Notes: a model not told the origin generated them from the sequence alone. 64,000 bases of DNA from Hydrogenoanaerobacterium saccharovorans (GCF_003814745.1 NZ_RKRD01000001.1:868001-932000); one strand, 5' to 3'; positions 50,148 to 60,900 are shown, numbered from the stretch's first letter. Numbers and translations: made by a program.

Positions 50148-50750
50148 ATGGCGCGTATTATTGGGCTGACAGGGCAGACGGGTGCAGGCAAAACAACGGT
50201 AAGCAACGTTTTAAAAAGCAGAGGCTTTGATGTCATCAATTGCGATTTGGTTGCCCGAGAAGTTACTCAGCCTGGTACGCCTTGTCTTTTAAAATTAACG
50301 GAGCATTTTGGTACAAAGATTTTAAATGACGACAAAAGCCTCAACCGCAAGCTGTTGGCATCCATTGTTTTTCAAGATGAAAAAGAGCTGCGTGTGTTGG
50401 AATCGATTATTTTTTCTTACATCAAAGCAGAAATTCAGCATCGTATCAACACGATTTATATGGGGAATACCAATGGTGTTGTACTGGATGCACCGACTTT
50501 GTTTGAAAGCGGCGCAGACAGCATGTGCAATGAGATTATTTCGGTGATAGCGCCCAAACACCTGCGCCGAGCTCGCATTATGGCGCGAGACAATATAGAT
50601 AATGCGGCGGCAGATGCACGCATTGCCAGCCAACATGAGGATGAGTTTTACACAAAGCGTTCGCAGTATGTGCTGTGTAACGATGGGGTGCAGCAGGAGC
50701 TTATAGCAAAGGCAGAGCAGTTGGCAGAACAACTTTTGCGGCAAAGATAA
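50148..50750 (+). CDS. coaE: Dephospho-CoA kinase
   Basis: It phosphorylates dephospho-CoA, the last step of coenzyme A synthesis. The P-loop is GLTGQTGAGKTT at the N-terminus (about residues 6-17). CDLVAREVTQPGTPC is the conserved CoA-binding segment, and DAPTLFESG matches the family's D(A)PLLFE motif. The 200 residues are typical. ATG 50148 is preferred to ATG 50139 because AAAGGATG precedes it at better spacing. It belongs to the prfA-tsaC-coaE-slt run. Confidence 0.93.
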   Translation: MARIIGLTGQTGAGKTTVSNVLKSRGFDVINCDLVAREVTQPGTPCLLKLTEHFGTKILNDDKSLNRKLLASIVFQDEKELRVLESIIFSYIKAEIQHRINTIYMGNTNGVVLDAPTLFESGADSMCNEIISVIAPKHLRRARIMARDNIDNAAADARIASQHEDEFYTKRSQYVLCNDGVQQELIAKAEQLAEQLLRQR

Positions 50751-50790
50751 AAATAAATTGCGGCGCACACCGCAGAAAGGGCGTGTATGT

Positions 50791-51369
50791 TTGGCGGCTT
50801 CTTCAGGCAAAAAAATAACAACAACAGTGGTATTGCTGTTGCTGCTGACGTTATGCTTTTTGGCACTGCGTTCGGCCTACAGCGCCTTTTATAAACGGGC
50901 GTACCCCATAGAATACGCCGATACCATTAAAAAAGAAGCAGATAAAAATGATTTGCCGTACGACTTGGTGTATGCGGTTATTCGAACAGAAAGCAGTTTT
51001 CGCCCCCATGTAGAATCAAGTGTGGGTGCACGCGGATTGATGCAGCTTACCGAGGAAACATTCGATTGGACAAAAACGAAAATGGCCGATGCAGGCGATG
51101 AAACCTATGAGGATCTTTACAACCCTCATATTAATATCAAATATGGGGCAAAACTGTTGCGCCTGCTGCTTGATGAATTTGAAAGTGAAGATACTGCCCT
51201 TTGCGCATATCACGCAGGGTGGGGGAATGCTAAAAAATGGCTTGCCGATGAATCGCATTCCATCGACGGCAAAAATATACAAAATATCCCGTTTGGCGAT
51301 ACCAAAAAATATGTTGCTAAAATCAATGATACGCGGCAAATTTACCGCAAATTATATAAATTTGAATAA
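50791..51369 (+). CDS. Lytic transglycosylase (SLT domain), membrane anchored
   Basis: It cuts the glycan strand of peptidoglycan outside the membrane. One N-terminal span (about residues 8-27) is followed by an SLT domain. The catalytic glutamate lies in VIRTESSFRPH (about residue 67), then VGARGLMQLTEETF, NIKYGAKLL and ALCAYHAGWGNAKKWL. TTG 50791 is chosen because GAAAGGG lies about 8 bases upstream; a TTG at 50758 has no site. The first residues of the frame are therefore not translated. Part of the coaE cluster; the aminopeptidase follows. Confidence 0.85.
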   Translation: MAASSGKKITTTVVLLLLLTLCFLALRSAYSAFYKRAYPIEYADTIKKEADKNDLPYDLVYAVIRTESSFRPHVESSVGARGLMQLTEETFDWTKTKMADAGDETYEDLYNPHINIKYGAKLLRLLLDEFESEDTALCAYHAGWGNAKKWLADESHSIDGKNIQNIPFGDTKKYVAKINDTRQIYRKLYKFE

Positions 51370-51388
51370 AATATAGGAGGTTTATGTT

Positions 51389-52798
51389 ATGGCTGAACAA
51401 GAAAAAAGCGCAGCAGAATTGCTGCAAGAAAAGCTACTGATTAAAACCGAAAATGGCGGACAGATCTTGTCGGACGAAGAATTAGACACCGTTGATGCCT
51501 TTTGTGAAGATTATAAAAAGTTCCTCAACGATGCAAAAACCGAGCACGAGGCTGTTAAGGTTACGGTAGAACTGCTTGAAGGGAAGGGCTACAAAAAGTT
51601 TGAAGCCGGCAAAAAATATGCTGCCGGTGAAAAGGTTTACTACAACAACCGCGGTAAGGCATTGGTGTTTGCTACCATCGGTACCAGAGGCTACGAAGAC
51701 GGTGTAAAAATTGTTGCTTCACACATCGATTCTCCGCGCTTGGATATGAAACCGCGTCCTCTTTATGAAGAGGCTCAGCTTGCATATCTTAAAACACATT
51801 ACTATGGTGGCATCAAAAAATACCAGTGGGGTGCAATTCCTCTTGCACTGCACGGCGTTATTGTGAAAAAAGACGGTACAACCATAGAGATTAAGGTTGG
51901 CGAAGATGAGGGCGACCCCATCTTCTGCGTTACCGATTTGCTGCCTCATCTAGGCAGGGAACAAATGAAACGCCCTCTTTCTGAGGGGCTGAAAGGTGAG
52001 GAGCTGAACATTCTTATCGGCTGCCGCCCGTTCCGCGATGACAAGGCAAGTGAGCGTGTGAAGTTAAACATCGCCAATATTTTGTTTGAGAAATACGGCA
52101 TTACCGAGCACGATTTTCTGTCTGCCGAATTGGAGGCTGTGCCTGCATTTGGTGCCAAAGACCTTGGCTTTGACCGCAGCATGATTGGCTCTTACGGGCA
52201 CGATGACCGCGTTTGCGCTTACACCTCGCTGAAGGCTGCCATAGAGGTGGAGAGCCCAGCATATACCACAGTAACCGTGCTTGCCGATAAAGAAGAAATC
52301 GGCTCCAATGGCAATACAGGGTTGAAATGTGCATTCTTACGCTATTTTATTGCAGACCTTGCTGCGCCTTACGGTGTTGAAGCAAGAACCGTTCTTTCAA
52401 ACTCTCAGTGCCTGTCTGCCGATGTAAATGCCGCGTTTGACCCGAACTTCCCCGATGTTTACGAGCGTAAAAACACCGCATACCTCAATTACGGCGTTGT
52501 TGTTACAAAATATACCGGTGCGGGCGGCAAAGGCGGCACCAGCGAAGCATCTGCACACTATATGGCAAAAATGCGCAATTTGCTGGATGAGAAAAAAGTG
52601 CTTTGGCAAGTGGGTGAGCTTGGCAAAGTGGATGCAGGCGGAGGCGGCACGGTGGCAATGTATATTGCAGAACTTAATGTCGATGTAGTGGATGTTGGTG
52701 TTCCCGTACTCTCGATGCATGCTCCGTTTGAGGTTGTATCAAAAATTGATGTTTATATGGCTTACCGTGCGTTTAAAGAGTTTTTATTAGAAAAATAA
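51389..52798 (+). CDS. M18 family aminopeptidase
   Basis: A cytoplasmic dinuclear-zinc aminopeptidase of 469 residues, ApeA-like. Metal ligands lie in VASHIDSPRLDMKP (His, Asp about residue 112), DKEEIGSNGNTG (Glu pair) and LSMHAPFEVVSKID (final His). GYGHDDRVCAYTSL-like sequence marks the fold's active-site loop. Members remove N-terminal aspartate, glutamate or neutral residues. GGAGG precedes the ATG. It ends at a GC-rich terminator, closing the prfA cluster. Confidence 0.93.
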   Translation: MAEQEKSAAELLQEKLLIKTENGGQILSDEELDTVDAFCEDYKKFLNDAKTEHEAVKVTVELLEGKGYKKFEAGKKYAAGEKVYYNNRGKALVFATIGTRGYEDGVKIVASHIDSPRLDMKPRPLYEEAQLAYLKTHYYGGIKKYQWGAIPLALHGVIVKKDGTTIEIKVGEDEGDPIFCVTDLLPHLGREQMKRPLSEGLKGEELNILIGCRPFRDDKASERVKLNIANILFEKYGITEHDFLSAELEAVPAFGAKDLGFDRSMIGSYGHDDRVCAYTSLKAAIEVESPAYTTVTVLADKEEIGSNGNTGLKCAFLRYFIADLAAPYGVEARTVLSNSQCLSADVNAAFDPNFPDVYERKNTAYLNYGVVVTKYTGAGGKGGTSEASAHYMAKMRNLLDEKKVLWQVGELGKVDAGGGGTVAMYIAELNVDVVDVGVPVLSMHAPFEVVSKIDVYMAYRAFKEFLLEK

Positions 52799-52821
52799 GC
52801 TTTTTTAGCAAAAAAATTTGC

Positions 52822-52868
52822 AGATGAGGGCGCCTGCCGCGGGGGCGGCGCACCCCATCTTTTTTTGT
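52822..52868 (+). terminator. GC-rich terminator after the M18 gene
   Basis: AGATG and CATCT close a long GC-rich stem (GGG with CCC inside), followed by eight Ts. Confidence 0.9.
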
Positions 52869-52951
52869 CGAAACAGCGCGACAAGCCGACAAGCACATGT
52901 TTGGCTATTTGACATAGGATGAATTAAAGAGAAAAATAACAGGGGGACGGT

Positions 52952-53227
52952 ATGATTACGGTATTGGTTTGTATGGCGGTTGGGATGTTTATGGGGCTGA
53001 AAATAATTCCTGAAAAATATCAAAAAATTAACGGGATGCTGCAATATGTATTTATTGCGGTACTTATCTTTGGTATGGGTGCAGGGCTTGGCAGCAGCCC
53101 CACGTTTTTTGCAGATTTGCAAAATGTAGGCTTAAAGTCACTGATGTTTGCTGTGCTCCCGATTGTATTTTCGGTAATATGTGTATATATTTTAACCAAA
53201 AATATGTTTAAGGAGAACAAACCATGA
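52952..53227 (+). CDS. LysO-family small subunit (N-terminal part of DUF340 exporter)
   Basis: A 91-residue membrane protein with about three hydrophobic segments: MITVLVCMAVGMFMGLKI, LQYVFIAVLIFGMGAGLG and LMFAVLPIVFSVICVYIL. It corresponds to the N-terminal half of E. coli LysO (YbjE). The ATG of the next gene overlaps by 4 bases, so the two products should assemble 1:1 into a lysine exporter. Split LysO genes are seen in other Firmicutes. CAGGGGGA lies before the ATG. Confidence 0.72.
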   Translation: MITVLVCMAVGMFMGLKIIPEKYQKINGMLQYVFIAVLIFGMGAGLGSSPTFFADLQNVGLKSLMFAVLPIVFSVICVYILTKNMFKENKP

Positions 53228-53823
53228 TCATACTGGCTATAGTGAGTCTTGTTTTAGGTGTGGCTTGCGGCCAGTGGCTGTTTTCTGGCAATACGGTTGA
53301 GTTGCTCGAAACTACAGCAGATTACGCACTTAGCTTGCTGATGGTATCGGTGGGTATCAGTGTGGGGGCAAACAAGCTGATTTTTCGCAAGCTGCGCGAA
53401 AACAACCTCAAAATTCTGCTGATACCGTTTGCTATTGTGATAAGCTCGGTGATGGGCGGGTACATAACAGGGTTGATTTTCGGTATGGAACCGAATGTGA
53501 GTATGGCAATTGCATCGGGGCTTGGGTGGTACAGCCTTTCCGGTGTGATGATGACCGAACTTGCGGGAGCAGAAATTGGTACGATAACCTTTCTTGCCAA
53601 TGTGTTCCGCGAAATACTATCGTTTTTTATCATCCCCGTAATCGCTAAGTACCTAAACCATTATGCGGCAATTGCGCCTGCGGGTGCTACCAGTGAAGAC
53701 ACTACCTTGCCAATGATTATGAAATGTACCGACGAAGAAGTTGCCATCGTATCGGTGATTAATGGTGTAGTGTGCTCGATTATGGTGCCGTTTCTTGTAG
53801 AGATTACCTTTCATATCATTTAG
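53224..53823 (+). CDS. lysO: LysO-type lysine exporter (DUF340), C-terminal part
   Basis: A 199-residue membrane protein with about five hydrophobic segments. The family landmarks are LLMVSVGISVGANKLIFRKLRENNLK and ASGLGWYSLSGVMMTELAGAEIGTITFLANVFRE, which hold the substrate region of LysO. It should export lysine together with the small subunit. AAGGAG lies before the ATG. No lysine riboswitch is seen upstream. The pair is separated from rpoB by terminators. Confidence 0.85.
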   Translation: MIILAIVSLVLGVACGQWLFSGNTVELLETTADYALSLLMVSVGISVGANKLIFRKLRENNLKILLIPFAIVISSVMGGYITGLIFGMEPNVSMAIASGLGWYSLSGVMMTELAGAEIGTITFLANVFREILSFFIIPVIAKYLNHYAAIAPAGATSEDTTLPMIMKCTDEEVAIVSVINGVVCSIMVPFLVEITFHII

Positions 53824-53832
53824 CAAACCGTA

Positions 53833-53861
53833 AGGGCGGAAAGACTCTCCGCCCTGATTTG
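53833..53861 (+). terminator. Terminator after lysO
   Basis: AGGGCGGA and TCCGCCCT pair perfectly around a 7-base loop, with a weak TGATTTG tail. Confidence 0.65.
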
Positions 53862-53865
53862 CATG

Positions 53866-53909
53866 ATGCTTTAAAAATAAAAAAGTGCCTGAAAAACATT
53901 CAGACACTT
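53866..53909 (-). terminator. Minus-strand terminator upstream of rpoB
   Basis: On the minus strand AAGTGTCTGAA and TTCAGGCACTT pair with one mismatch, followed by TTTTTATTTTT. No annotated minus-strand gene feeds it. Confidence 0.6.
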
Positions 53910-53997
53910 AAAAACGAATAATTTGTATTGACTTCATATGTAAACTGGTAAAATGGACAAGTCAATAAAATATTTTTATCAAAAAAGGACAAAAATA

Positions 53998-54026
53998 TTG
54001 ACATTCTGCTAAGATCGTAATATAAT
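53998..54026 (+). promoter_or_regulatory. Consensus promoter of rpoBC
   Basis: TTGACA (53998-54003), a 17-base spacer and TATAAT (54021-54026): an exact sigma-A consensus. The leader is about 160 bases. It contains a small hairpin, CTAGGTGT facing ACACC and CTAG with a bulge at 54049-54078. ATTGACTT and AAGTCAAT form an inverted repeat just upstream (53927 and 53959). Confidence 0.9.
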
Positions 54027-54192
54027 AATAAAATGTATCATAATGGCTAGGTGTGCCATTAACACCAACTAGTATAACAGAAAGCAAATTAAAATTCAAT
54101 ACCATTGTGCAGAATTTTACAGAATTTCGGGCAGAATTTTTGTGGGTTTTGTATAATCGGGTTGTAAATAGATGAATGGAGTGAGCAAGCCT

Positions 54193-57100
54193 ATGGTGAA
54201 TGTGAAAGATGTACATCTAGGAAAAACTGTTCGTAAGAGCTTTAGCCGAATCAATGAAGTTCTGGATATGCCGAACTTAATTGAGGTTCAAAAGAATTCT
54301 TACAAGTGGTTCCTGGAGGAAGGGCTGAAGGAAGTATTTCAGGATATTTCAGCAATCACCGATTACACAGGAAATCTTGTACTCGATTTTATCGACTACC
54401 GTTTGGATAGTACCCCGAAGTATTCGGTGGAAGAATGCAAAGCGAGGGATGTAACCTACGCTGCGCCGCTCCGTGTTCGTGCCAGTTTGCTTAACAAAGA
54501 AACCGGCGAAGTAAAAGAGCAGGATATTTTTATGGGTGATTTTCCGCTGATGACCGACAGCGGTACCTTTGTAATCAATGGTGCCGAACGTGTTATAGTC
54601 TCTCAGTTGGTACGTTCGCCCGGTGTATATTACGGTATGAACTACGATAAAACAGGTAAAAAGCTGTTTTCGGCAACTGTCATTCCCAACCGTGGTGCAT
54701 GGCTGGAATATGAAACCGATTCTAATGACATCTTCTACGTTCGTATTGATAAAAACCGTAAAATCCCTGTAACTACCTTTATTCGTGCATTGCTCAAACT
54801 CGATGATGATAAACTTGGCGGCAGTGAAAACGGTTTGACCGACTGCTACGGCTCGGATATGGAGATCTACGAAATCTTCGGTGAAGACGAGCGCTTGGTA
54901 AAAACTATTCAGGATAAAGATAATACCAAAAACGGTGAAGAGGCATTGCTTGAGGTTTACCGCAAGCTTCGTCCGGGTGAGCCGCCTACAGTAGACAGCG
55001 CCGTAACTCACTTGCAAAACCTGTTTTTTGACCCCAGAAGATACGATCTTTCCCGCGTGGGCAGGTATAAATACAACAAAAAACTCGGCATAGGCCAGCG
55101 TTTGGCAGGTCATGTCATTGCCGAGCCTATTGTTAACCCTATGACCGGTGAACTGCTTGCCGAACCCGGCAAAGTGCTTAATTACGACGAGGCTATGGCG
55201 GTTGAAGCAGCAGGTGTTTCAAGGGCAACCATCACGGTGGATGGAATCAATGTTCTTATTCTGTCCAACGGTATGGTAGATATTAAAAATTATGTATCAT
55301 TTGATTGCACAGAATATGGAATTAATGAGAAAGTTCGTTTTTGTGTTTTAAAAGAACTCCTTGAGAATAACGAAAGCGAAGATGACCTCAAAGAAGCAAT
55401 CAAAGCAAATATCGATAAGCTTATCCCGAAGCATATCATCAAAGACGATATCTTCGCCTCCATCAACTACATCAATAACCTTTGCTACGAAGTTGGCAAT
55501 GTGGATGATATCGACCATTTGGGCAACAGAAGAATCCGTTCAGTAGGCGAGTTGCTACAAAATCAGTTCCGCATCGGCTTTTCCAGAATGGAAAGAGTGG
55601 TACGCGAGAGAATGACCATTCAGGCGCAGGATATGGATGTCATTACCCCGCAGGCACTGGTAAACATCCGTCCTGTTGTGGCTTCAATCAAAGAGTTCTT
55701 TGGTTCATCGCCGCTTTCACAGTTCATGGATCAGACTAACCCGCTGGCTGAGCTCACCCATAAGAGACGTCTTTCTGCACTGGGCCCCGGCGGTTTGTCG
55801 CGTGACCGTGCAGGCTTCGAAGTTCGTGACGTTCACTACAGCCATTACGGCCGTATGTGCCCCATTGAGACGCCTGAAGGCCCGAACATCGGTTTGATTT
55901 CTTACCTTGCAACCTTTGCTCGTATTAATGAGTACGGATTTATTGAAGCACCTTATCGCCGTGTTGAAAAAGCAACCGGCGTTGTTACCGATGAAGTTGT
56001 GTATATGACCGCTGATGTAGAGGATAATTTTTACGTTGCACAGGCAAATGAGCCTTTGGACGAAATGGGTCGATTTGAACGTCCGCGTGTTGCGGGGCGT
56101 TTCCGCGATGAAATTCTTGAAATTGAGCGCGAAAAAGTAGACTACATGGACGTATCGCCGCGAATGGTTGTCTCGGTTGCTACCTCCATGATTCCGTTCC
56201 TTGAAAATGACGACGCAAACCGTGCACTGATGGGCTCTAACATGCAGCGTCAGGCAGTTCCTCTGATGAAGACCGAATCCCCAATTGTAGGCACAGGTAT
56301 GGAATATAAAGCAGCAGTCGATTCGGGTGTTGTGGTTGTCTCTAAAGTTGACGGTGTTGTAGAAAAAGTTTCTGCAAATGAAATTGTGATTAAAACAGAT
56401 GACGATGAGCTGGAGACCTATCGCTTAATTAAGTTTATGCGTTCCAACCAGAGTACCTGCATTAATCAGCGTCCCATTGTCAACAAAGGTGAGCGCATTA
56501 AAAAAGGGCAGGTTATCGCAGACGGCCCTGCAACCAGCAACGGCGAAATTTCGCTTGGTAAAAACGCACTTATCGGCTTTATGACTTGGGAAGGCTACAA
56601 CTACGAGGATGCGGTTCTCATCAACGAGAAGATTGTCCGCGATGATGTGTATACTTCCATTCATATGGAGGAGTACGAAGTAGAAGCACGCGATACGAAA
56701 CTTGGCCCCGAGGAAATCACCCGTGATATCCCCAACGTTGCCGACGACGCGCTTCGCGAGCTTGATGAGCGTGGTATCATCCGTATCGGTGCAGAAGTAA
56801 GAGCCGGAGATATTTTGGTTGGTAAGGTTACACCAAAGGGCGAAACCGAACTTACCGCTGAGGAGCGCCTGCTCCGTGCCATCTTCGGTGAAAAAGCTAG
56901 AGAGGTCAGAGATACCTCCCTGCGTGTACCGCATGGTGAATACGGTACTATCGTAGATATTAAAGTGTTTACCCGTGAAAACTGTGACGAGCTGTCTCCG
57001 GGTGTCAATATGGTGGTTCGTTGCTACATTGCTCAGAAACGTAAGATTTCTGTCGGTGATAAGATGGCTGGACGCCACGGAAACAAGGGTGTTGTTTCCC

Positions 57101-57960
57101 GTATTCTTCCGCAGGAGGATATGCCGTTCTTGCCGGACGGTACACCGCTTGATATCGTACTCAATCCTTTGGGCGTACCTTCTCGTATGAATATCGGACA
57201 GGTGCTTGAAGTGAACCTCGGCCGTGCTGCGGCAGCTCTCGGTTGGAAGGTATCCACCCCGGTATTTGACGGTGCGTACGAAGAAGATATTCGCGATTTG
57301 TTCAAAATGGCAAATCTGCCCGAGGATGGCAAGATTACATTGTACGACGGAAGAACGGGCGAGCAGTTCGACAGCCCTGTAACCGTTGGTTATATGTACT
57401 ACCTCAAACTCCATCACTTGGTTGATGATAAAATCCATGCTCGTTCCACCGGCCCGTACTCACTGGTTACACAGCAGCCTTTGGGCGGTAAAGCTCAGTT
57501 TGGCGGCCAGCGTTTTGGTGAGATGGAGGTTTGGGCACTGGAGGCTTACGGTGCAGCTTACACCCTGCAAGAAATCCTGACGGTGAAGTCGGATGACGTT
57601 GTGGGACGTGTTAAAGCATTCGAAGCCATTGTGAAAGGTCATAACATTCCAAAATCGGGTATTCCCGAATCCTTCAAGGTATTGATTAAAGAAATTCAAT
57701 CCCTTGGTTTGGATATTAAGGTTCTCGATAAGGATGACCAGGAAATTGACCTGAAACAAACCTTTGATGATGATGATGATGTAGGATTGCCAAGAGTTGG
57801 CGAAGAGTCTTTGATGGATATGGAATACGTCAAAGATGAAGAAGAGATAGACGAGAGTTATCAGACAGAAGATGTGGAAATTGACGATACAGAGCCGATT
57901 TTTGATGCTGACGAAGCATTTGGCTTGGATGATGATGACTTGTTTGATGATAAATTATAA
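54193..57960 (+). CDS. rpoB: DNA-directed RNA polymerase beta subunit
   Basis: One of the two large subunits forming the active-site cleft. The sequence from MVNVKDVHLGKTVRKSFSRI to the acidic end is continuous and full. The rifampicin pocket (about residues 509-530) reads SQFMDQTNPLAELTHKRRLS, with the Asp, His and Ser that common resistance mutations change all intact. KMAGRHGNKGVVS and GGQRFGEMEVWALEAYGA are the catalytic-core landmarks. An acidic tail of about 60 residues follows. ATG 54193 is chosen because GGAGTGA lies 8 bases upstream; ATG 54172 would overlap that site and has none itself. rplJ-rplL are not upstream; the gene has its own promoter. Confidence 0.98.
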   Translation: MVNVKDVHLGKTVRKSFSRINEVLDMPNLIEVQKNSYKWFLEEGLKEVFQDISAITDYTGNLVLDFIDYRLDSTPKYSVEECKARDVTYAAPLRVRASLLNKETGEVKEQDIFMGDFPLMTDSGTFVINGAERVIVSQLVRSPGVYYGMNYDKTGKKLFSATVIPNRGAWLEYETDSNDIFYVRIDKNRKIPVTTFIRALLKLDDDKLGGSENGLTDCYGSDMEIYEIFGEDERLVKTIQDKDNTKNGEEALLEVYRKLRPGEPPTVDSAVTHLQNLFFDPRRYDLSRVGRYKYNKKLGIGQRLAGHVIAEPIVNPMTGELLAEPGKVLNYDEAMAVEAAGVSRATITVDGINVLILSNGMVDIKNYVSFDCTEYGINEKVRFCVLKELLENNESEDDLKEAIKANIDKLIPKHIIKDDIFASINYINNLCYEVGNVDDIDHLGNRRIRSVGELLQNQFRIGFSRMERVVRERMTIQAQDMDVITPQALVNIRPVVASIKEFFGSSPLSQFMDQTNPLAELTHKRRLSALGPGGLSRDRAGFEVRDVHYSHYGRMCPIETPEGPNIGLISYLATFARINEYGFIEAPYRRVEKATGVVTDEVVYMTADVEDNFYVAQANEPLDEMGRFERPRVAGRFRDEILEIEREKVDYMDVSPRMVVSVATSMIPFLENDDANRALMGSNMQRQAVPLMKTESPIVGTGMEYKAAVDSGVVVVSKVDGVVEKVSANEIVIKTDDDELETYRLIKFMRSNQSTCINQRPIVNKGERIKKGQVIADGPATSNGEISLGKNALIGFMTWEGYNYEDAVLINEKIVRDDVYTSIHMEEYEVEARDTKLGPEEITRDIPNVADDALRELDERGIIRIGAEVRAGDILVGKVTPKGETELTAEERLLRAIFGEKAREVRDTSLRVPHGEYGTIVDIKVFTRENCDELSPGVNMVVRCYIAQKRKISVGDKMAGRHGNKGVVSRILPQEDMPFLPDGTPLDIVLNPLGVPSRMNIGQVLEVNLGRAAAALGWKVSTPVFDGAYEEDIRDLFKMANLPEDGKITLYDGRTGEQFDSPVTVGYMYYLKLHHLVDDKIHARSTGPYSLVTQQPLGGKAQFGGQRFGEMEVWALEAYGAAYTLQEILTVKSDDVVGRVKAFEAIVKGHNIPKSGIPESFKVLIKEIQSLGLDIKVLDKDDQEIDLKQTFDDDDDVGLPRVGEESLMDMEYVKDEEEIDESYQTEDVEIDDTEPIFDADEAFGLDDDDLFDDKL

Positions 57961-57978
57961 GGGAAGAAGGGGTCGTAA

Positions 57979-60900
57979 TTGGAATTTAATGTATTCGAAT
58001 CAATTAAGATCGGTCTTGCTTCACCCGAGCAGATCAGAGAATGGTCTTATGGTGCAGTCGAGAAGCCGGAAACGATCAACTATCGTACACTAAAGCCAGA
58101 GCGTGACGGCCTTTTCTGTGAGCGCATTTTTGGCCCGCAAAAGGACTGGGAATGTAATTGCGGTAAGTATAAACGTTTGCGCTATAAAGGTAAAATTTGT
58201 GACCGCTGCGGCGTTGAAGTAACACGCTCCAAGGTCAGACGCGAAAGAATGGGCCATATCGAGCTTGCTGCGCCCGTATCGCATATCTGGTATTTCAAGG
58301 GCATCCCCTCCAGAATGGGGCTGCTGCTTGATTTGTCCCCACGTCTGCTTGAAAAAGTGTTGTACTTTGCATCGTACATTGTTATTGACCATGGCTCTAC
58401 TCCGCTGGAAAACAAACAGCTGCTTTCTGAAAAAGAGTACAGAGACATGCGCGAAAAATATGAGGATGAGTTTGTTGCCGGTATTGGTGCCGAAGCAGTA
58501 AAAGAGCTGCTTCGCTCCATTGACCTTGATAAGCTGTACGATGAACTCCGCGAGGAGTTGGATGTAGCTTCCGGACAGAAAAAAATTCGTATCCTCAAAC
58601 GTCTCGAGGTAGTTGAGGCGTTTAAAAAGAGCGGCAATAAACCCGAGTGGATGATTCTTGATGTGGTTCCCGTCATTCCTCCGGATATCCGCCCGATGGT
58701 ACAGTTGGACGGCGGACGTTTCGCAACCTCCGACCTCAACGACCTGTACCGCCGTGTGATCAACCGCAACAACCGTCTGAAAAGATTGTTGGAGCTTGGT
58801 GCACCCGACATCATTGTTCGTAACGAGAAACGTATGCTGCAAGAGGCTGTTGACGCACTCATCGACAACGGCAGACGCGGCAGACCGGTTACCGGTCCGA
58901 ACAATCGTCCGCTGAAATCACTCTCCGATATGCTCAAGGGTAAACAAGGTCGTTTCCGTCAAAACTTGCTTGGTAAACGTGTTGACTACTCTGGACGTTC
59001 GGTTATCGTTGTTGGCCCCGAGCTAAAAATGTACCAGTGCGGTTTGCCAAAAGAGATGGCACTGGAGCTGTTTAAACCCTTTGTTATGAAGCGCCTAGTA
59101 GATACTGGCGCTGCAACCAACATTAAAAACGCAAGAAAAATGGTAGAGCGTGCTAGAATTGAAGTTTGGGATGCGCTTGATATTGTTATCAAAGACCATC
59201 CTGTTTTGCTCAACCGTGCACCGACGCTGCATAGACTTGGTATTCAGGCGTTTGAGCCCATCCTTGTTGAAGGCCGTGCACTGAAACTTCATCCGCTGGT
59301 TTGTACCGCTTACAACGCAGACTTCGATGGTGACCAGATGGCTGTTCACGTTCCCCTTTCTGCCGAGGCACAGGCAGAGGCGCGCTTCCTTATGTTGGCT
59401 GCAAACAACCTCCTCAAACCGTCGGACGGTCGTCCGGTTGCGGTTCCCACACAGGATATGGTATTGGGCTCCTATTATCTCACTCTTGTTAAAGATGGAG
59501 AAAAAGGTACCGGTAAAGTATTCCGTGATGTGAATGAGGCATTGATGGCTTATCAGGAGGGCGCGGTTGGACTGCATGCACCTGTTAAGATTAGAATGAC
59601 AAAAGAAATTGGCGGCAGAAAAGTTTCTAAGCTGTTGGACTGCACGGTCGGCCGTGTTATTTTCAACCAGCCTATCCCGCAGGATTTGGGTTATGTTGAC
59701 AGAACCAAGCCCGAAAATATGTTCAAGCTTGAAATTGATTTTCTCACAGGTAAAAAACAGCTTGGCGATATCATTGACCGTTGCATCAGAGTTCATGGCA
59801 CTGCGCTTACCGCAGAGGTGCTGGACAAGATAAAAGCGCAAGGCTACAAATATTCTACCAAGAGTGCAATTACCGTTGCAGTATGTGATGCGGTGATTCC
59901 TCCGCAGAAAAAAGCGATGCTTGATGAAGCGGATGAGAAGATTCTTAAAATTATCAAACAGTACAAACGTGGTCTTATTTCCAACGACGAGCGTTATGCA
60001 CTGATTATCAAAACATGGAACGAAACTTCAGAAAAGGTTGCAAACGCACTGAAAGACAACCTTGATAAATACAACCCCATCTTTATGATGGCAGACTCCG
60101 GTGCGCGTGGTAGTATGAACCAGATTCGTCAGCTTGCAGGTATGCGCGGACTGATTGCAAATACCTCCGGTAAGGCAATTGAAATTCCTATTCGTGCAAA
60201 CTACCGTGAAGGCCTTAACATTTTGGAATACTTTATTTCTTCGCGTGGTGCTCGTAAAGGTCTTGCCGATACTGCACTTCGTACCGCTGACTCGGGTTAC
60301 CTCACCAGACGTTTGGTTGACGTTTCGCAGGATGTCATTATCCGCCAAGAAGATTGCGGAACTACTGAGGGTATTGTGGTTTGTGATATCAAAGACGGCA
60401 CCGAGATGATTGAGCCGATGAGCGAACGTTTGATGGGTCGTTATGCGGTTGAAGATGTTCTCGATCCGAAGACGGGCGAACTGCTGGTATCCAAAGATAA
60501 AATGATGAATGAGGCCGATGCCAAAAAGGTTATCAATGCAGGCATCACTCATCTTAAGATTCGTACTGTTCTTAACTGTGAGTGCAAACACGGCGTTTGT
60601 GCTAGATGCTACGGTGACAACCTTGCAAACGGCAAAGTTGTTTCTGTGGGCGAGGCAGTCGGTGTTATTGCGGCGCAGTCCATCGGTGAGCCGGGTACTC
60701 AGCTTACCATGCGTACCTTCCATACGGGCGGTATCGCATCGGCAGACGATATCACACAAGGTTTGCCGCGTGTTGAAGAGCTGTTTGAGGCAAGAAAGCC
60801 TAAATCACAAGCGATTATCAGCAAAACCGACGGTGAAGTTCGCATGCAGGAAATTAAACGTAACAATCATGTGGTTGTATTCAATAAAGACAGCAGCGAA

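Noticed and set aside
52870..52951. Lysine riboswitch before the LysO pair
   Set aside because: The gap after the terminator is about 80 bases, too short for an L-box.
56425..57438. A 337-codon minus-strand frame opposite rpoB
   Set aside because: It lies wholly within rpoB, shows no known domain and is a by-product of codon use on the other strand.
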